NCBI GenBank assembly: GCA_001829315.1
Contig: MIAY01000012.1
Span: 34,033 to 98,032 of the forward strand
Length of the DNA stretch: 64,000 bases
Source: Spirochaetes bacterium GWE1_32_154
Lineage (GTDB): Bacteria; Spirochaetota; GWE2-31-10
Direction: 5' to 3'
Part shown: positions 20,805-30,608 of the stretch, one piece after another
How the letters are laid out: every line of letters starts with the position of its first letter
How positions within the stretch are numbered: position 1 is the stretch's first letter
Notes under the pieces: model-generated
Databases searched by the model: none
Told to the model about the DNA's origin: nothing
Seen by the model: only the letters and a program-made list of their open reading frames with translations
Translations under genes and position numbers: made by a program

Positions 20805-21989
20805 ATGAATAAACTCAAAATCGTATTAACAATAATTGTTATAATATTTTTTACTATTTTACTACTTCTTTTTAGCCTATTATCTTCCTCTCAGAATGAG
20901 GAGAAAAAAACAAACGAAATAACATTATTATTCACCGGTGATTTAATGCATCATGAAATTACTTATAATATGCCGAATTATGACAAAATATATAAAAACA
21001 TACAAAGTCAAATTAAGAAAAGTGATCTTGCATTTATTAATATAGAATTCCCGATTAATTCATTATTTCCAAAATCGGGATATCCTTTTTTTAATGCAAC
21101 TTCTCAATATTTAGATGCTTGTATAAAAGCAGGCTTTTGTGTGTTCTCTCTTGCTAATAATCATATTAATGATTTTGGAAAAGAAGGTATTATTGGAATA
21201 CTCGATAGCATTCAAGAATCAATAGGGAATACTAATGAACGACCGATATTTTTATCAGGAGTAAGAAAGGATAAAAATGAAAACTTTAATTTAGAAATAA
21301 TAAAAATAAAAAATCTGAATATCGGATTTCTTTCAGTTACAGGATTTGTTAATACTGAAAGAGATAAAGAATACGTAGATATAGTTTCTTATCATAATAA
21401 AACGTTTAATAAAATAGATAATAGAGAAAGTATGAAATTTCTCGAAAGAGTACGTAAAATGCGATCTTTATGTGATTTCTTAATTATCAGTTTTCATGAT
21501 GGTTTAGAATATCAGGAAGAACCAGAGGAAATTCGAAAAAAAATTTTTCGCGAGTTAGTTTTAAATGGTGCAGATATTATATGGGGACATCATTCACATA
21601 GTGTTCAAAATACTGAGATAGTAGATAGAGGGCATTTAAAAAAAACTGATGGTCTAATTGTATATTCAACCGGAAATTTAATTTCAGGACAATTGGATTT
21701 CGATACAATGCCAGATTTAAAAAATCAGTTTTCTGCTACTGGTGATGGTGTCTTTTGGGAAGTGAAAATAAAGAAAAAATCAAATACAACTTTTATTAAG
21801 GTAATTAAACCGTATTGGATAAATAATTATTTAAACCAAAAAGATGGATTAGTTGTTTCATATACAAACTTATTATCAAAAAACAAAAACCTTCCCGAAA
21901 GATGGAAAAAATATTTTACTTATCGCCTTAAACAGCAAAAAAGGAATGAAAAGATAAGAAAATGGAAACCAGAGAACAATATCAAATAA
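20805..21989 (+). CDS. CapA family (PGA_cap-like metallophosphatase) protein, membrane anchored
   Basis: N-terminal TM; LLFTGDLMHHE, FINIEFPIN, FSLANNHINDFGKEGI, ISFHDGLEY, GADIIWGHHSHSVQ. Confidence 0.9.
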   Translation: MNKLKIVLTIIVIIFFTILLLLFSLLSSSQNEEKKTNEITLLFTGDLMHHEITYNMPNYDKIYKNIQSQIKKSDLAFINIEFPINSLFPKSGYPFFNATSQYLDACIKAGFCVFSLANNHINDFGKEGIIGILDSIQESIGNTNERPIFLSGVRKDKNENFNLEIIKIKNLNIGFLSVTGFVNTERDKEYVDIVSYHNKTFNKIDNRESMKFLERVRKMRSLCDFLIISFHDGLEYQEEPEEIRKKIFRELVLNGADIIWGHHSHSVQNTEIVDRGHLKKTDGLIVYSTGNLISGQLDFDTMPDLKNQFSATGDGVFWEVKIKKKSNTTFIKVIKPYWINNYLNQKDGLVVSYTNLLSKNKNLPERWKKYFTYRLKQQKRNEKIRKWKPENNIK

Positions 21990-22035
21990 TAATTATTACT
22001 TAACAAATCATAAAAAATAATGTATTTGGATAAAC

Positions 22036-22677
22036 ATGATTAATTATATAAAAACCAACCGGATATATATTCTTTTAATTTTTACTTTGAATATATCCTG
22101 TTTTAAACAAGATATGAATTCTTCTACTAACTCGGAACTTTTAAGAAAATATATACAAATAGCTAGAGAAGAAATTAATCTGCAATTTGAAACAAATAAA
22201 AATAAGAAATTTCAGGAAATTAATTACATTAGTAACAACCAAGGGGTTTTTGTCCGTTTACTGAAAAATGGAAAAGAACGTGGTTGTTACGGTTTTTTTA
22301 AAAATATAAATTCAATTGATGAAGCAATTAAAAAATCAGCTATAAATGCAGCATTTTTTGATCCAAGATTTCCTGAACTTACAGAAAATGAACTTGATAA
22401 AATAGAAATCCAACTAACTATAGTGGGTAAATTTGAAGAGTTACATAATAAAAAGCAATTTATTATTGGGAAAGACTCATTGTTAATTGATGATTATTCA
22501 AACAGAGGTATTTTGCAGGCTCCAATTGCAATAGAAGAGAATTATAATAAAACTCAGTTTTTAAAAGCCCTTTGTAGAAAAGCGAAGTTGAATGAAAGTA
22601 GTTATAAATTAAAATATACAAAAATTTATAAAGCAACTTCTTTATATTATAAAGAACCATTTAATATTGATAAGTAA
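22036..22677 (+). CDS. AMMECR1-domain predicted lipoprotein
   Basis: YISNNQGVFVRLLKNGKERGCYGFF, AINAAFFDPRFPELTENELDKIEIQLTIVG typical of AMMECR1; N-terminus IYILLIFTLNISC. Confidence 0.82.
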   Translation: MINYIKTNRIYILLIFTLNISCFKQDMNSSTNSELLRKYIQIAREEINLQFETNKNKKFQEINYISNNQGVFVRLLKNGKERGCYGFFKNINSIDEAIKKSAINAAFFDPRFPELTENELDKIEIQLTIVGKFEELHNKKQFIIGKDSLLIDDYSNRGILQAPIAIEENYNKTQFLKALCRKAKLNESSYKLKYTKIYKATSLYYKEPFNIDK

Positions 22678-23530
22678 AAAAATAACTTGTTATGTCATCG
22701 TCTGGTGTTTTTATATCAAAATTTTTTGCATTAGTATTGCTAAAAATATGAGTTTTATATACTCCAACTTCATTTAATGTAAAGAAAAGAGTAATTAGTC
22801 CTGCTGTATTATCTGAATGTATTGTATTTACTTTAACAGGATCAAAAGAATTAATAACTTTTTCAGAATATAAATCTCTTGATAAAGTAGTTTGAATATC
22901 TGCTCTATGAGAAAAATCAGTTGAAACTAAAATAAATACATTTCTATTTTTTTTTATTATTGTAGATAATTGAGTTGCAAGATCATTACATTTTTTGATT
23001 CTTTTATTGAATTGGTCAAATGATATAGGAACAATATCAGCTTTTGGAAAATACAATTTAATAAAAGGAACAATATCTCCGATTCCATGTTCATTATGAA
23101 ATGCATTATCATCTTCTTTCAGTTTAAGATTTGTTAAAATTGTATAAACATATTTTTTATTAACCTTTACAATTCCATTATTCGTTAACCAGGATTTTTT
23201 TGATAAAGATATAATTTCCTTACCTTGATTATAGTGATTGGGAGTTAATATAATAAATGTTTTAATATCTCTTAATTTTTTGAGTTCTTTAAACCACTGA
23301 TTCGTTATTGAGCCTACTAAAAGATGATGACTTACCGTTCCGGATACAGGAAATATATTTTCATCTGTTAATTCAATTTTTATATTATCAGGATTTTTTT
23401 TATTGATAGTTTGAATAAAATCTTTTTCCCGATAATAAGATGTTGTTGGGAAAAAGGAAATATCCCGGTGACACCCAAAAAGCGTCACCAGAATAATAAT
23501 CACTATTTTATGAGAATATCTTTTTCCCAT
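22661..23530 (-). CDS. Memo family protein (AmmeMemoRadiSam protein B-like), predicted lipoprotein
   Basis: VSHHLLVGSITNQWF, FIILTPNHYNQG, EHGIGDIVPFIKLYFPKADIVPIS, ILVSTDFSHRAD; lipobox-like VTLFGC. Confidence 0.83.
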   Translation of the reverse strand: MGKRYSHKIVIIILVTLFGCHRDISFFPTTSYYREKDFIQTINKKNPDNIKIELTDENIFPVSGTVSHHLLVGSITNQWFKELKKLRDIKTFIILTPNHYNQGKEIISLSKKSWLTNNGIVKVNKKYVYTILTNLKLKEDDNAFHNEHGIGDIVPFIKLYFPKADIVPISFDQFNKRIKKCNDLATQLSTIIKKNRNVFILVSTDFSHRADIQTTLSRDLYSEKVINSFDPVKVNTIHSDNTAGLITLFFTLNEVGVYKTHIFSNTNAKNFDIKTPDDDITSYFFTYQY

Positions 23531-26193
23531 TGGGGCATTCTCTCCATTAAATAACTTTCGTTTCCATTATTATAAACTTTTTCTTTCCACTGATCATTAT
23601 TTAGTCTGTCATTCATAGGATGTGGAAATTCATAGTAACTGAAAGTATATCCTTCGGCTATTCTTTTTCCGCCCTGTTTATCATTAATAGCAACATATAT
23701 TCTATTAGGAACTCCTACAGCAACTTCTATAACTACTCCATTATCACTATCAGTATGAACATCAGCAACGAGAGCCATCTGAAAGTCTTTTCTTTCTGTG
23801 TATCCCATACTTGAACCTGATGGGATAATAATATTTGCTAATCTATAAGGAATATCATAGATTAAGTCATTTTCTCTTTCTGAAATAGGTTCATCTGCAG
23901 CTTCTTTTTCTGCAATTATTACTATATCTGAAATTATTGATTTATAAGCTTCAAATTTACTGCTATACTCTTTTGTCATAAATCCTGATTCGGATATTAT
24001 ATCAACTGTGTCTTCAAGAATTGATTCAATCCAGTAAAGTGCATCAAGATTAGGTTCAATATAACCAATAGGTTTGTCTATAGCATCATATACCCATGTT
24101 TTTTCTGGTCCTTTTCCCGCTTTTTCTGCATAACTTTGTTTAACATAAAGTATAGTATCATGTCTTAATTCTGCCCATGCTCCATGTGCGGTTATAAGCG
24201 TTCTATTATTCCATTTTTCACTTTGAGTAAAATAAAAATTTCTATTTTCACCAAAATTTGCTGATTCTTTTATAACTTTCAAATAACTGTTAAAAAATGT
24301 TTTTCGCCAGTCCATTGTATCAAAACCTTCAACTTGTGTTTGAAGGGAAGCCAGTTTAGGAGCATATCCACCGTATATATCTTTATCCTCTTTAAGCAGT
24401 GTTTCGGAGAATTTATTTCCGAATGCAGCCATGATATCAAGTCCCTTAACCATGGTTCTATCAATTATTCTTGGCGCAGATAACTGATTATGTATAAAGC
24501 TATCAAATGTAAATCTTTGACCAAAAAGTCTGAATCCTCCTGGTATTTCCAAAGATTTCTTTTCTGAATCTTTTTGCTGTAATAATGTATTTCCAGAAAT
24601 CTTAGGAGGGGCAATATTAGTATTAGCATATTTAATAAACTCTTTCACATTATCCTCATTATCAATCCATAAGCCAAAGTTATCAAAATCGACATTTTTT
24701 GATACTTCTAAATATTGGTTTAAATTGTAGTCATCGGATTCACCAATAATATAGGTAATAGGATTGAATAATGCCTTCCACATTGCATAAATATTTTTAT
24801 TATCTTTTGTAATTTTTGTTAGTAAAAGTGCAGCTCGTGTTAATTTTACAGAATTTTCAATATCTTGAGGAGTTCCGGTAAGCTGAGCATAAAAATGAAG
24901 CCTGCCAAACCATATCATTGATTTAAAATATTTTTTTAAATTTTCATTTTTAGTATAATGACCTCTTGGTTTAAATTGTGAATAATCTTCCATGTATTTA
25001 AAAATTTCTGATTCACTAAAACCTTCTGCTTTTTCTATTTTATTTAATTCAATTAAAACATCGCCTGTTAAATCCCCGCCATTCATTTGAGATGTAACAA
25101 CTGACCCGCCTGCAAGGTTTCCACCAACTAAAAAATATTTTTGCATGAGTTCTATACTTTCTTTTAATTTAATATCATTTTCAGATAATGATGATTTCAT
25201 TTCTTCAAGTTTTTGATAATAAGCAATACAAAGCTTCTGTAATGTTGGAAACATTATTTTTGATTCAGTATCCTGAAGCATTTTGTCAAATAAAAGATGC
25301 AGGCTGTGTACTAAAAAATCAATTGTAATGTATGTATTTACCATTTCATCAGCATGTAAATTTTTATATAAAGCTACCATATCATCAGGATTTTCTATAT
25401 TAAGCTGATCCTGATATTCATAATAATTTACTGATTCTAAAGCAAACTTATCCTGTATAAGAGATTTTTTTATATCATCCGGGATATATCTTTGACCATT
25501 ATAATCAGTAAATTTATCGTTTTTATACGTATCATATTTATAATAATCAGCAACTTTTAAAAGGTTTTTTGTTTTACTATCCTCGTATTTTATATTTGAA
25601 GATTCTTTAGATATAAGATTTTTTACTTTATCACTTGTCAGAATATATGAACCAAATACATACCCATTTTTACCTTGGTATGCTACTTTATACCAATAAT
25701 TGTATTCACTATGAAATTGAAAAAAGTCAACAGTATCTCCAAATTCGTCCTCAGTTGGATTCTTATTAATAATTTCTTCTATTATATCAATTACACTTCC
25801 TCTAGGAAGTTCAGTAATTACATTATCAGCTGATAAATCACTATACATCTTAACATAATTTGTTGAAATTACTCCAAAAGAACCTGTAATTTTACTTGAA
25901 TCAATTGATTTAAAATCCAGTTCGTCTTTAAGATAAGATTTATCAATAGTATATTTACCGGTTTTAATATTTTTATTTTTTATTTTAATGTCATCATCTT
26001 CAAGTTTCTTAAGGATATTTTCTAAATCATCGGAATTTATTACTTCTTCAGTTTCAGTATCTGCTTCATCATACATATTATCATCGTTACTAATTTCATT
26101 TGAAACTGTTTTAATAGCTTTTATGCTTTCATTTTTTTTTTCACATGATAAACTAATAAACATAATTATTAATAAAGTAAGTATTTTTTTCAT
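23503..26193 (-). CDS. DUF3160 lipoprotein with N-terminal SH3-like region
   Basis: Lipobox ISLSC; NLHADEMVNTYITIDFLVHSLHLLFDKMLQ; overlaps the Memo gene by 28 bp. Confidence 0.78.
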   Translation of the reverse strand: MKKILTLLIIMFISLSCEKKNESIKAIKTVSNEISNDDNMYDEADTETEEVINSDDLENILKKLEDDDIKIKNKNIKTGKYTIDKSYLKDELDFKSIDSSKITGSFGVISTNYVKMYSDLSADNVITELPRGSVIDIIEEIINKNPTEDEFGDTVDFFQFHSEYNYWYKVAYQGKNGYVFGSYILTSDKVKNLISKESSNIKYEDSKTKNLLKVADYYKYDTYKNDKFTDYNGQRYIPDDIKKSLIQDKFALESVNYYEYQDQLNIENPDDMVALYKNLHADEMVNTYITIDFLVHSLHLLFDKMLQDTESKIMFPTLQKLCIAYYQKLEEMKSSLSENDIKLKESIELMQKYFLVGGNLAGGSVVTSQMNGGDLTGDVLIELNKIEKAEGFSESEIFKYMEDYSQFKPRGHYTKNENLKKYFKSMIWFGRLHFYAQLTGTPQDIENSVKLTRAALLLTKITKDNKNIYAMWKALFNPITYIIGESDDYNLNQYLEVSKNVDFDNFGLWIDNEDNVKEFIKYANTNIAPPKISGNTLLQQKDSEKKSLEIPGGFRLFGQRFTFDSFIHNQLSAPRIIDRTMVKGLDIMAAFGNKFSETLLKEDKDIYGGYAPKLASLQTQVEGFDTMDWRKTFFNSYLKVIKESANFGENRNFYFTQSEKWNNRTLITAHGAWAELRHDTILYVKQSYAEKAGKGPEKTWVYDAIDKPIGYIEPNLDALYWIESILEDTVDIISESGFMTKEYSSKFEAYKSIISDIVIIAEKEAADEPISERENDLIYDIPYRLANIIIPSGSSMGYTERKDFQMALVADVHTDSDNGVVIEVAVGVPNRIYVAINDKQGGKRIAEGYTFSYYEFPHPMNDRLNNDQWKEKVYNNGNESYLMERMPQWEKDILIK

Positions 26194-26273
26194 TTTATCT
26201 CCTAAAATTATTTTGTAATCATAATCTACTTAATTTCTCTTGTCAAATGGTATCAAAAATGTAAATTAAATCT

Positions 26274-27341
26274 ATGAATTATTTTTATTTTTTATTTATC
26301 TTAATTATTTTTTTATCATGTTCTGAAAATAATGAAATTATTATACCTCACATTGAAATTAAAAATGGTGGTATTCAAAAGGATTCATCTTATAAAAGTG
26401 ACCCCTATTATTTTAATGAATATAAAAATAAAAAATATAGTGATATCCAGCTTGATTCATTTTTAAGATCAAAACAGAATGTAAAAAGATATTTGTTAAT
26501 TTCAGGTATTGTTAAATATAGAGAAAATAAGTTTTTGAAAAATCATTTTAAATCAATTATAATTCAAATAATAAAAGATGATTATAATGAATATTTCACT
26601 TTTCCAATTGATAACTTTGGAAGATTTTCCGGATACTTATATTTTAAAAAGAGCGGTATAAATAAAGTTTATTTTCATAAGTTTTATGATTATCTTTCGT
26701 ATTATGGTGAAGATAAGATCAATAATTTTAACACGAGAGCCAGTTCCGGTTTGATTGTCAATGTTTTAGAAGCAATACCTTCAGAATTTTTATATTTATT
26801 ACCTACACAAAATATTGATTGCGGTAATGTAAATATTATTAAACAAAGTAAAGATATTGTTAAGAATGCACAAACAGATTTAGATAAGGCAAAAATGGTT
26901 TATGAATTTTTAATATTTAATAAAAACAATAGTAAAAATTTTTCTTTTAAGCAATACAAAAGCAACTATAAAGTGTATGGCGAATACGACTTTCACGTCA
27001 CTTATATAGCATCACAAGTATTATCCGAAAAAAACGGTGTTTGCAATGATTATGCCGAACTTTATGCAGCGATGATGAGGTCACTATGTTTCAAAATAAA
27101 AAAAGTTTGGGGATATTATAATGAATATAAAGAAATCGGGCATATGTGGAATCTTATTTCTATAAAGATTGATGGAAAAGAAGAATGGTATAAAGTTGAT
27201 CCATCATGGGGAAATATTGATAAAAATAATTATAAGAAATGGGCAGGCTTTTATAACGAGTATGATGAAGATTACTTTAACACAATGTTTGCACCGTATA
27301 ATCATTCTTCTTTTAATTATCTATTTAAGGAAGAATATTAA
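26274..27341 (+). CDS. Transglutaminase-like (papain-fold) lipoprotein
   Basis: Lipobox IIFLSC; catalytic-type motifs NGVCNDYAELYAAMMRS, GHMWNLISI, VDPSWGN. Confidence 0.83.
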   Translation: MNYFYFLFILIIFLSCSENNEIIIPHIEIKNGGIQKDSSYKSDPYYFNEYKNKKYSDIQLDSFLRSKQNVKRYLLISGIVKYRENKFLKNHFKSIIIQIIKDDYNEYFTFPIDNFGRFSGYLYFKKSGINKVYFHKFYDYLSYYGEDKINNFNTRASSGLIVNVLEAIPSEFLYLLPTQNIDCGNVNIIKQSKDIVKNAQTDLDKAKMVYEFLIFNKNNSKNFSFKQYKSNYKVYGEYDFHVTYIASQVLSEKNGVCNDYAELYAAMMRSLCFKIKKVWGYYNEYKEIGHMWNLISIKIDGKEEWYKVDPSWGNIDKNNYKKWAGFYNEYDEDYFNTMFAPYNHSSFNYLFKEEY

Positions 27342-28213
27342 TGAATATATGTCGTTTCTTTAATAAAACAATAATTTACTTTATAGTTTTTTTTATATCT
27401 TATGAATTATACTCTAATGAAAAATTTATATTACCAAAGAAACATCTTAATAAACAATATTCGTTTTTAAGTTGTAAAGTAGATAGTTTATATTACGCAT
27501 TACAATATTATATTGACGATTTACCAAATGAAGAATGGTTTATTAATCAAATTCCAATCAAAAAAAATAAATATATAAAGATTACTAAGGAAAATAATTA
27601 TCAGATTGCCTCTCCATTTGATTTTTGTATTGGAGGACTTAATTTTCAATTAGCACGGTTTTCAGATTTAAATAGATTATTACTATATACTCCTGGTGGT
27701 TACAAAGAACCGATTTATGATAAAGAGGGATTTTTGGATAATGCAAAATTAGAGTTATATTATAATAAAAACATTGGATTTGGAATTGATATTAAATTAC
27801 TTTTAACGATTTTCAATCAATATCTTAAAAATAATAGTATATTAATCAAACAGTTTTATTCAGAAACAGGAAGTATAAATGATATGGTGAATTACTTTTC
27901 AAATGAAATAAAAAAGGGAAATGTAATTTTATGTAATGGTATTGTTGGTGGTTATCAACGTAGAAAAGTTATCGTTTTTAATATAATTAATACAAAAAAT
28001 TATTATTACTGGAAAGAAGCTACGCATAGTTTTGTTCTTATTGGATATGATTTTAATAATAAAACATTTATAGCTGCAGACAATTTCGGTACTTTAGATA
28101 AACCGTATTTTCCAGAATTTAGAGAAATTAGTTTTGAAAATCTTTATGAACAATTAATTATGATTGATAAATATAGTTATGATTTCAGCATTAGTATTGG
28201 TAAAACAAGATAA
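27341..28213 (+). CDS. Exported C39-like cysteine peptidase domain protein
   Basis: Signal-like N-terminus; YSFLSCKVDSLYYALQYY then ATHSFVLIGYDFNNKTFIAADNFG. Confidence 0.6.
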   Translation: MNICRFFNKTIIYFIVFFISYELYSNEKFILPKKHLNKQYSFLSCKVDSLYYALQYYIDDLPNEEWFINQIPIKKNKYIKITKENNYQIASPFDFCIGGLNFQLARFSDLNRLLLYTPGGYKEPIYDKEGFLDNAKLELYYNKNIGFGIDIKLLLTIFNQYLKNNSILIKQFYSETGSINDMVNYFSNEIKKGNVILCNGIVGGYQRRKVIVFNIINTKNYYYWKEATHSFVLIGYDFNNKTFIAADNFGTLDKPYFPEFREISFENLYEQLIMIDKYSYDFSISIGKTR

Positions 28214-28226
28214 AAAGTACTTTGAA

Positions 28227-28625
28227 TTATTCACACTCAGAGCAATACATTCCGTGTTGTGTAATAACACCGCCACATGTAGAGCATTTCCATTTAACCA
28301 CTTCTGTTTGCTGGAATTCAGAAACTCCATATTTTTTAACCATTTCAGAATTCGCCATAATACTAACATTATATCTTTTCGTATAACTCTTTTCTAAATT
28401 TTTTATTAACTGACATGGATAATCATTGCATTCAAAACAGTATTGTAATGACTTATTACTAACGCACTGCTTTATTGTGCAGTTTTTACATCTTTCCGGT
28501 TTGTTATCATCCGAACCATAACAGCCATTACATGGTTTTTTTACTTTTAAGTGAACATAACATACAAAGCAATTTACCCCGCAAGGAGCAAAAAAATAGT
28601 CATCTATTTTTTCGGGCATTCTCAT
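28227..28625 (-). CDS. DUF3795-like cysteine-rich protein
   Basis: APCGVNCFVCYVHLKVKKPCNGCYGSDDNKPERCKNCTIKQC...YCFECNDYPC. Confidence 0.8.
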   Translation of the reverse strand: MRMPEKIDDYFFAPCGVNCFVCYVHLKVKKPCNGCYGSDDNKPERCKNCTIKQCVSNKSLQYCFECNDYPCQLIKNLEKSYTKRYNVSIMANSEMVKKYGVSEFQQTEVVKWKCSTCGGVITQHGMYCSECE

Positions 28626-28707
28626 ATTTTTTTTTCCTCGCTACGACGTTGTCATTGCATTTTAAAACTAATTTATTATTGAGTCAACACCCTTCATATA
28701 ATTAAAA

Positions 28708-28740
28708 AGAGTGTCAGATTACTTCTAACCTGACACCCTC
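28708..28740 (-). terminator. Terminator-like hairpin after the LamG-chagasin gene
   Basis: AGAGTGTCAG...CTGACACCCT stem. Confidence 0.6.
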
Positions 28741-28769
28741 AATAAAAACAGAAAATGAGAGTATTACTT

Positions 28770-30362
28770 CTATTCTTTAGCCACCGGAACTTCAAGAGGT
28801 TTCATAATCTCATTAAATCCAACTAAAACGTTCACGAAACATTTACCAATCGGTGCAATTTCTGAAATATTCTCCCACGGTCGTACATAAATAATGTTTA
28901 TATCTGATACACCTTGTTTAATAGCTTTAAAAACTAATATTTGCTTTCCACCTGCTCCACAGATTTCTTCAGGTACCAGATCACCAACATAATCACTTGA
29001 TATCAATTCAAGAGTACTTTCATAATTCAGGTTTTCAAATACCCATGAGTATCCGGTTGTAGGATTTGATTTAAGAATGAGAGTAAGTGTATCGTTTTCA
29101 TTAAGTTGTATTGAATTAATTGATTCGCCATATTCTGAAGCCTCAATCGTATAATTTTTTACAGGATATTCAACCGGAGTAAAACCGAACTCTGTTTTTG
29201 CATAATTCCATACTTTTAGTTCATCGATAAGAAAACTTCCTGTAAATGCAGAACTTATTTGCCCGATAGAAAGTTCACCATCCACTAATGCGTCAAGTTT
29301 TGTTGCTGTATGATTTGTTTCATTGCATATCAGACTGCTACCGACAGGATTACCGTCTTTGTAGATTTGTACTGTTTCGTTTGTACCATCAACACCGTCA
29401 ATATTCCAAACTAAAGCAAAATGATGCCACGCCGTAACATCACCAAGTACCTCACCATACGAATATGAGTTAGTATATTCACCGGAAGCAACATTTCCAT
29501 TACCACCCCATCCGCAAAGACCGGCTCCGCCCCAACCATCATTTCCATTTATCATTAATGAATAATTTGAACCTTCGCTATCGCCGGCTATCAGAAATGC
29601 CGGGTTTCCCAAAGTTAGAATAGCATCACTATCAGCAACACCTTCAAGTTTCGCCCAGAACTCTATTGTTCCCTTATCTGATGTAACTACTTCTTTAGGA
29701 AAAGTGATACCATTATTATTGCCTGCCGTTACCTGGTATGCACCGCCTTCTTTACCAGTTGTAAAATTGTCATTTATTATTGTTCCTGAAAGACCGAAAA
29801 CAGGTTTAGTAACTGATGTTGCATCATCAAGTGTCGTATAAAGAACTAATCCGTCTTCACGAGCCTCAATTACCTGAGCTGTTGCAAAACCACCGGGTAT
29901 AATCTGAAGTGTTGTAATAAAACCGCTTATGATTGAAAAATCTTTAGTTTCTGTTCTTGTAACCGTATCATTACCATTAACACCAGTGTGAGTTACTGAA
30001 ACAGTATAATTTCCCGGTTCAGATAATTCTACATTCAAGTAACTATCCCCCTCTACGATTGCCCAAGTGGTTTCTGCAAGAACTTCTTTGGTATCGGTAT
30101 TGCTGATGATTATATCCAGTCGCGTAACTTCGTATGTTTTTGTTATAATAGCCCGGGTTATTTCCGGTGACTTAATTGAAATAACAAGATTCGGATTGGA
30201 TGCGTTTAATGTTATTTTACCTTTTACCGGTTTTTCAATACTTGTTTGTGTTGTCTGACTTTTGTCATTGAAAGCAGTAGAACATGACACTGTCATAAGC
30301 AGACATGTTGATAGGATGCTTGTGATTTTCATTACATTTTGTAATACGTTTTTTCTGTACAT
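28770..30362 (-). CDS. Lipoprotein with LamG-like domain and C-terminal chagasin (I42) inhibitor domain
   Basis: LMTVSCS; LamG region TIEFWAKLEG...WHHFALVWN...FLIDELKVWNYA; chagasin motifs NPTTGYSWVFE, AGGKQILVFKAIKQGVSDINIIYVRPWE. Confidence 0.85.
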   Translation of the reverse strand: MYRKNVLQNVMKITSILSTCLLMTVSCSTAFNDKSQTTQTSIEKPVKGKITLNASNPNLVISIKSPEITRAIITKTYEVTRLDIIISNTDTKEVLAETTWAIVEGDSYLNVELSEPGNYTVSVTHTGVNGNDTVTRTETKDFSIISGFITTLQIIPGGFATAQVIEAREDGLVLYTTLDDATSVTKPVFGLSGTIINDNFTTGKEGGAYQVTAGNNNGITFPKEVVTSDKGTIEFWAKLEGVADSDAILTLGNPAFLIAGDSEGSNYSLMINGNDGWGGAGLCGWGGNGNVASGEYTNSYSYGEVLGDVTAWHHFALVWNIDGVDGTNETVQIYKDGNPVGSSLICNETNHTATKLDALVDGELSIGQISSAFTGSFLIDELKVWNYAKTEFGFTPVEYPVKNYTIEASEYGESINSIQLNENDTLTLILKSNPTTGYSWVFENLNYESTLELISSDYVGDLVPEEICGAGGKQILVFKAIKQGVSDINIIYVRPWENISEIAPIGKCFVNVLVGFNEIMKPLEVPVAKE

Positions 30363-30442
30363 TTTTATCCCCTTTAATTCAGTTTAATTTTTTTTGAGCG
30401 CAAATGACTCATACTATAGAACATAATATAATTTCCTCTAAC

Positions 30443-30464
30443 TTCTGTGACGGTGATCACAGAA
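30443..30464. promoter_or_regulatory. CRP-type operator
   Basis: Palindrome TTCTGTGA-CGGTGA-TCACAGAA containing TGTGA-N6-TCACA, between the divergent LamG-chagasin and Crp/Fnr genes. Confidence 0.7.
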
Positions 30465-30608
30465 TAGTTCTATTCTTAAAATAAGAATGGATTTCTGAAA
30501 ATATTAATAAAATGAGAAGCTTGTAACAGTTTTTTAAATGATTTTTGATAAAACAGGGTGCAGTAAAAATGGCATATTACTTGCTTAAAACATAAACAGG
30601 AAAAAAGT

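Noticed and set aside
20805-28213. The AMMECR1/Memo locus as an antiphage defence system
   Set aside because: No nuclease, NTPase or toxin-like domain; components are exported, so an envelope function is more consistent.
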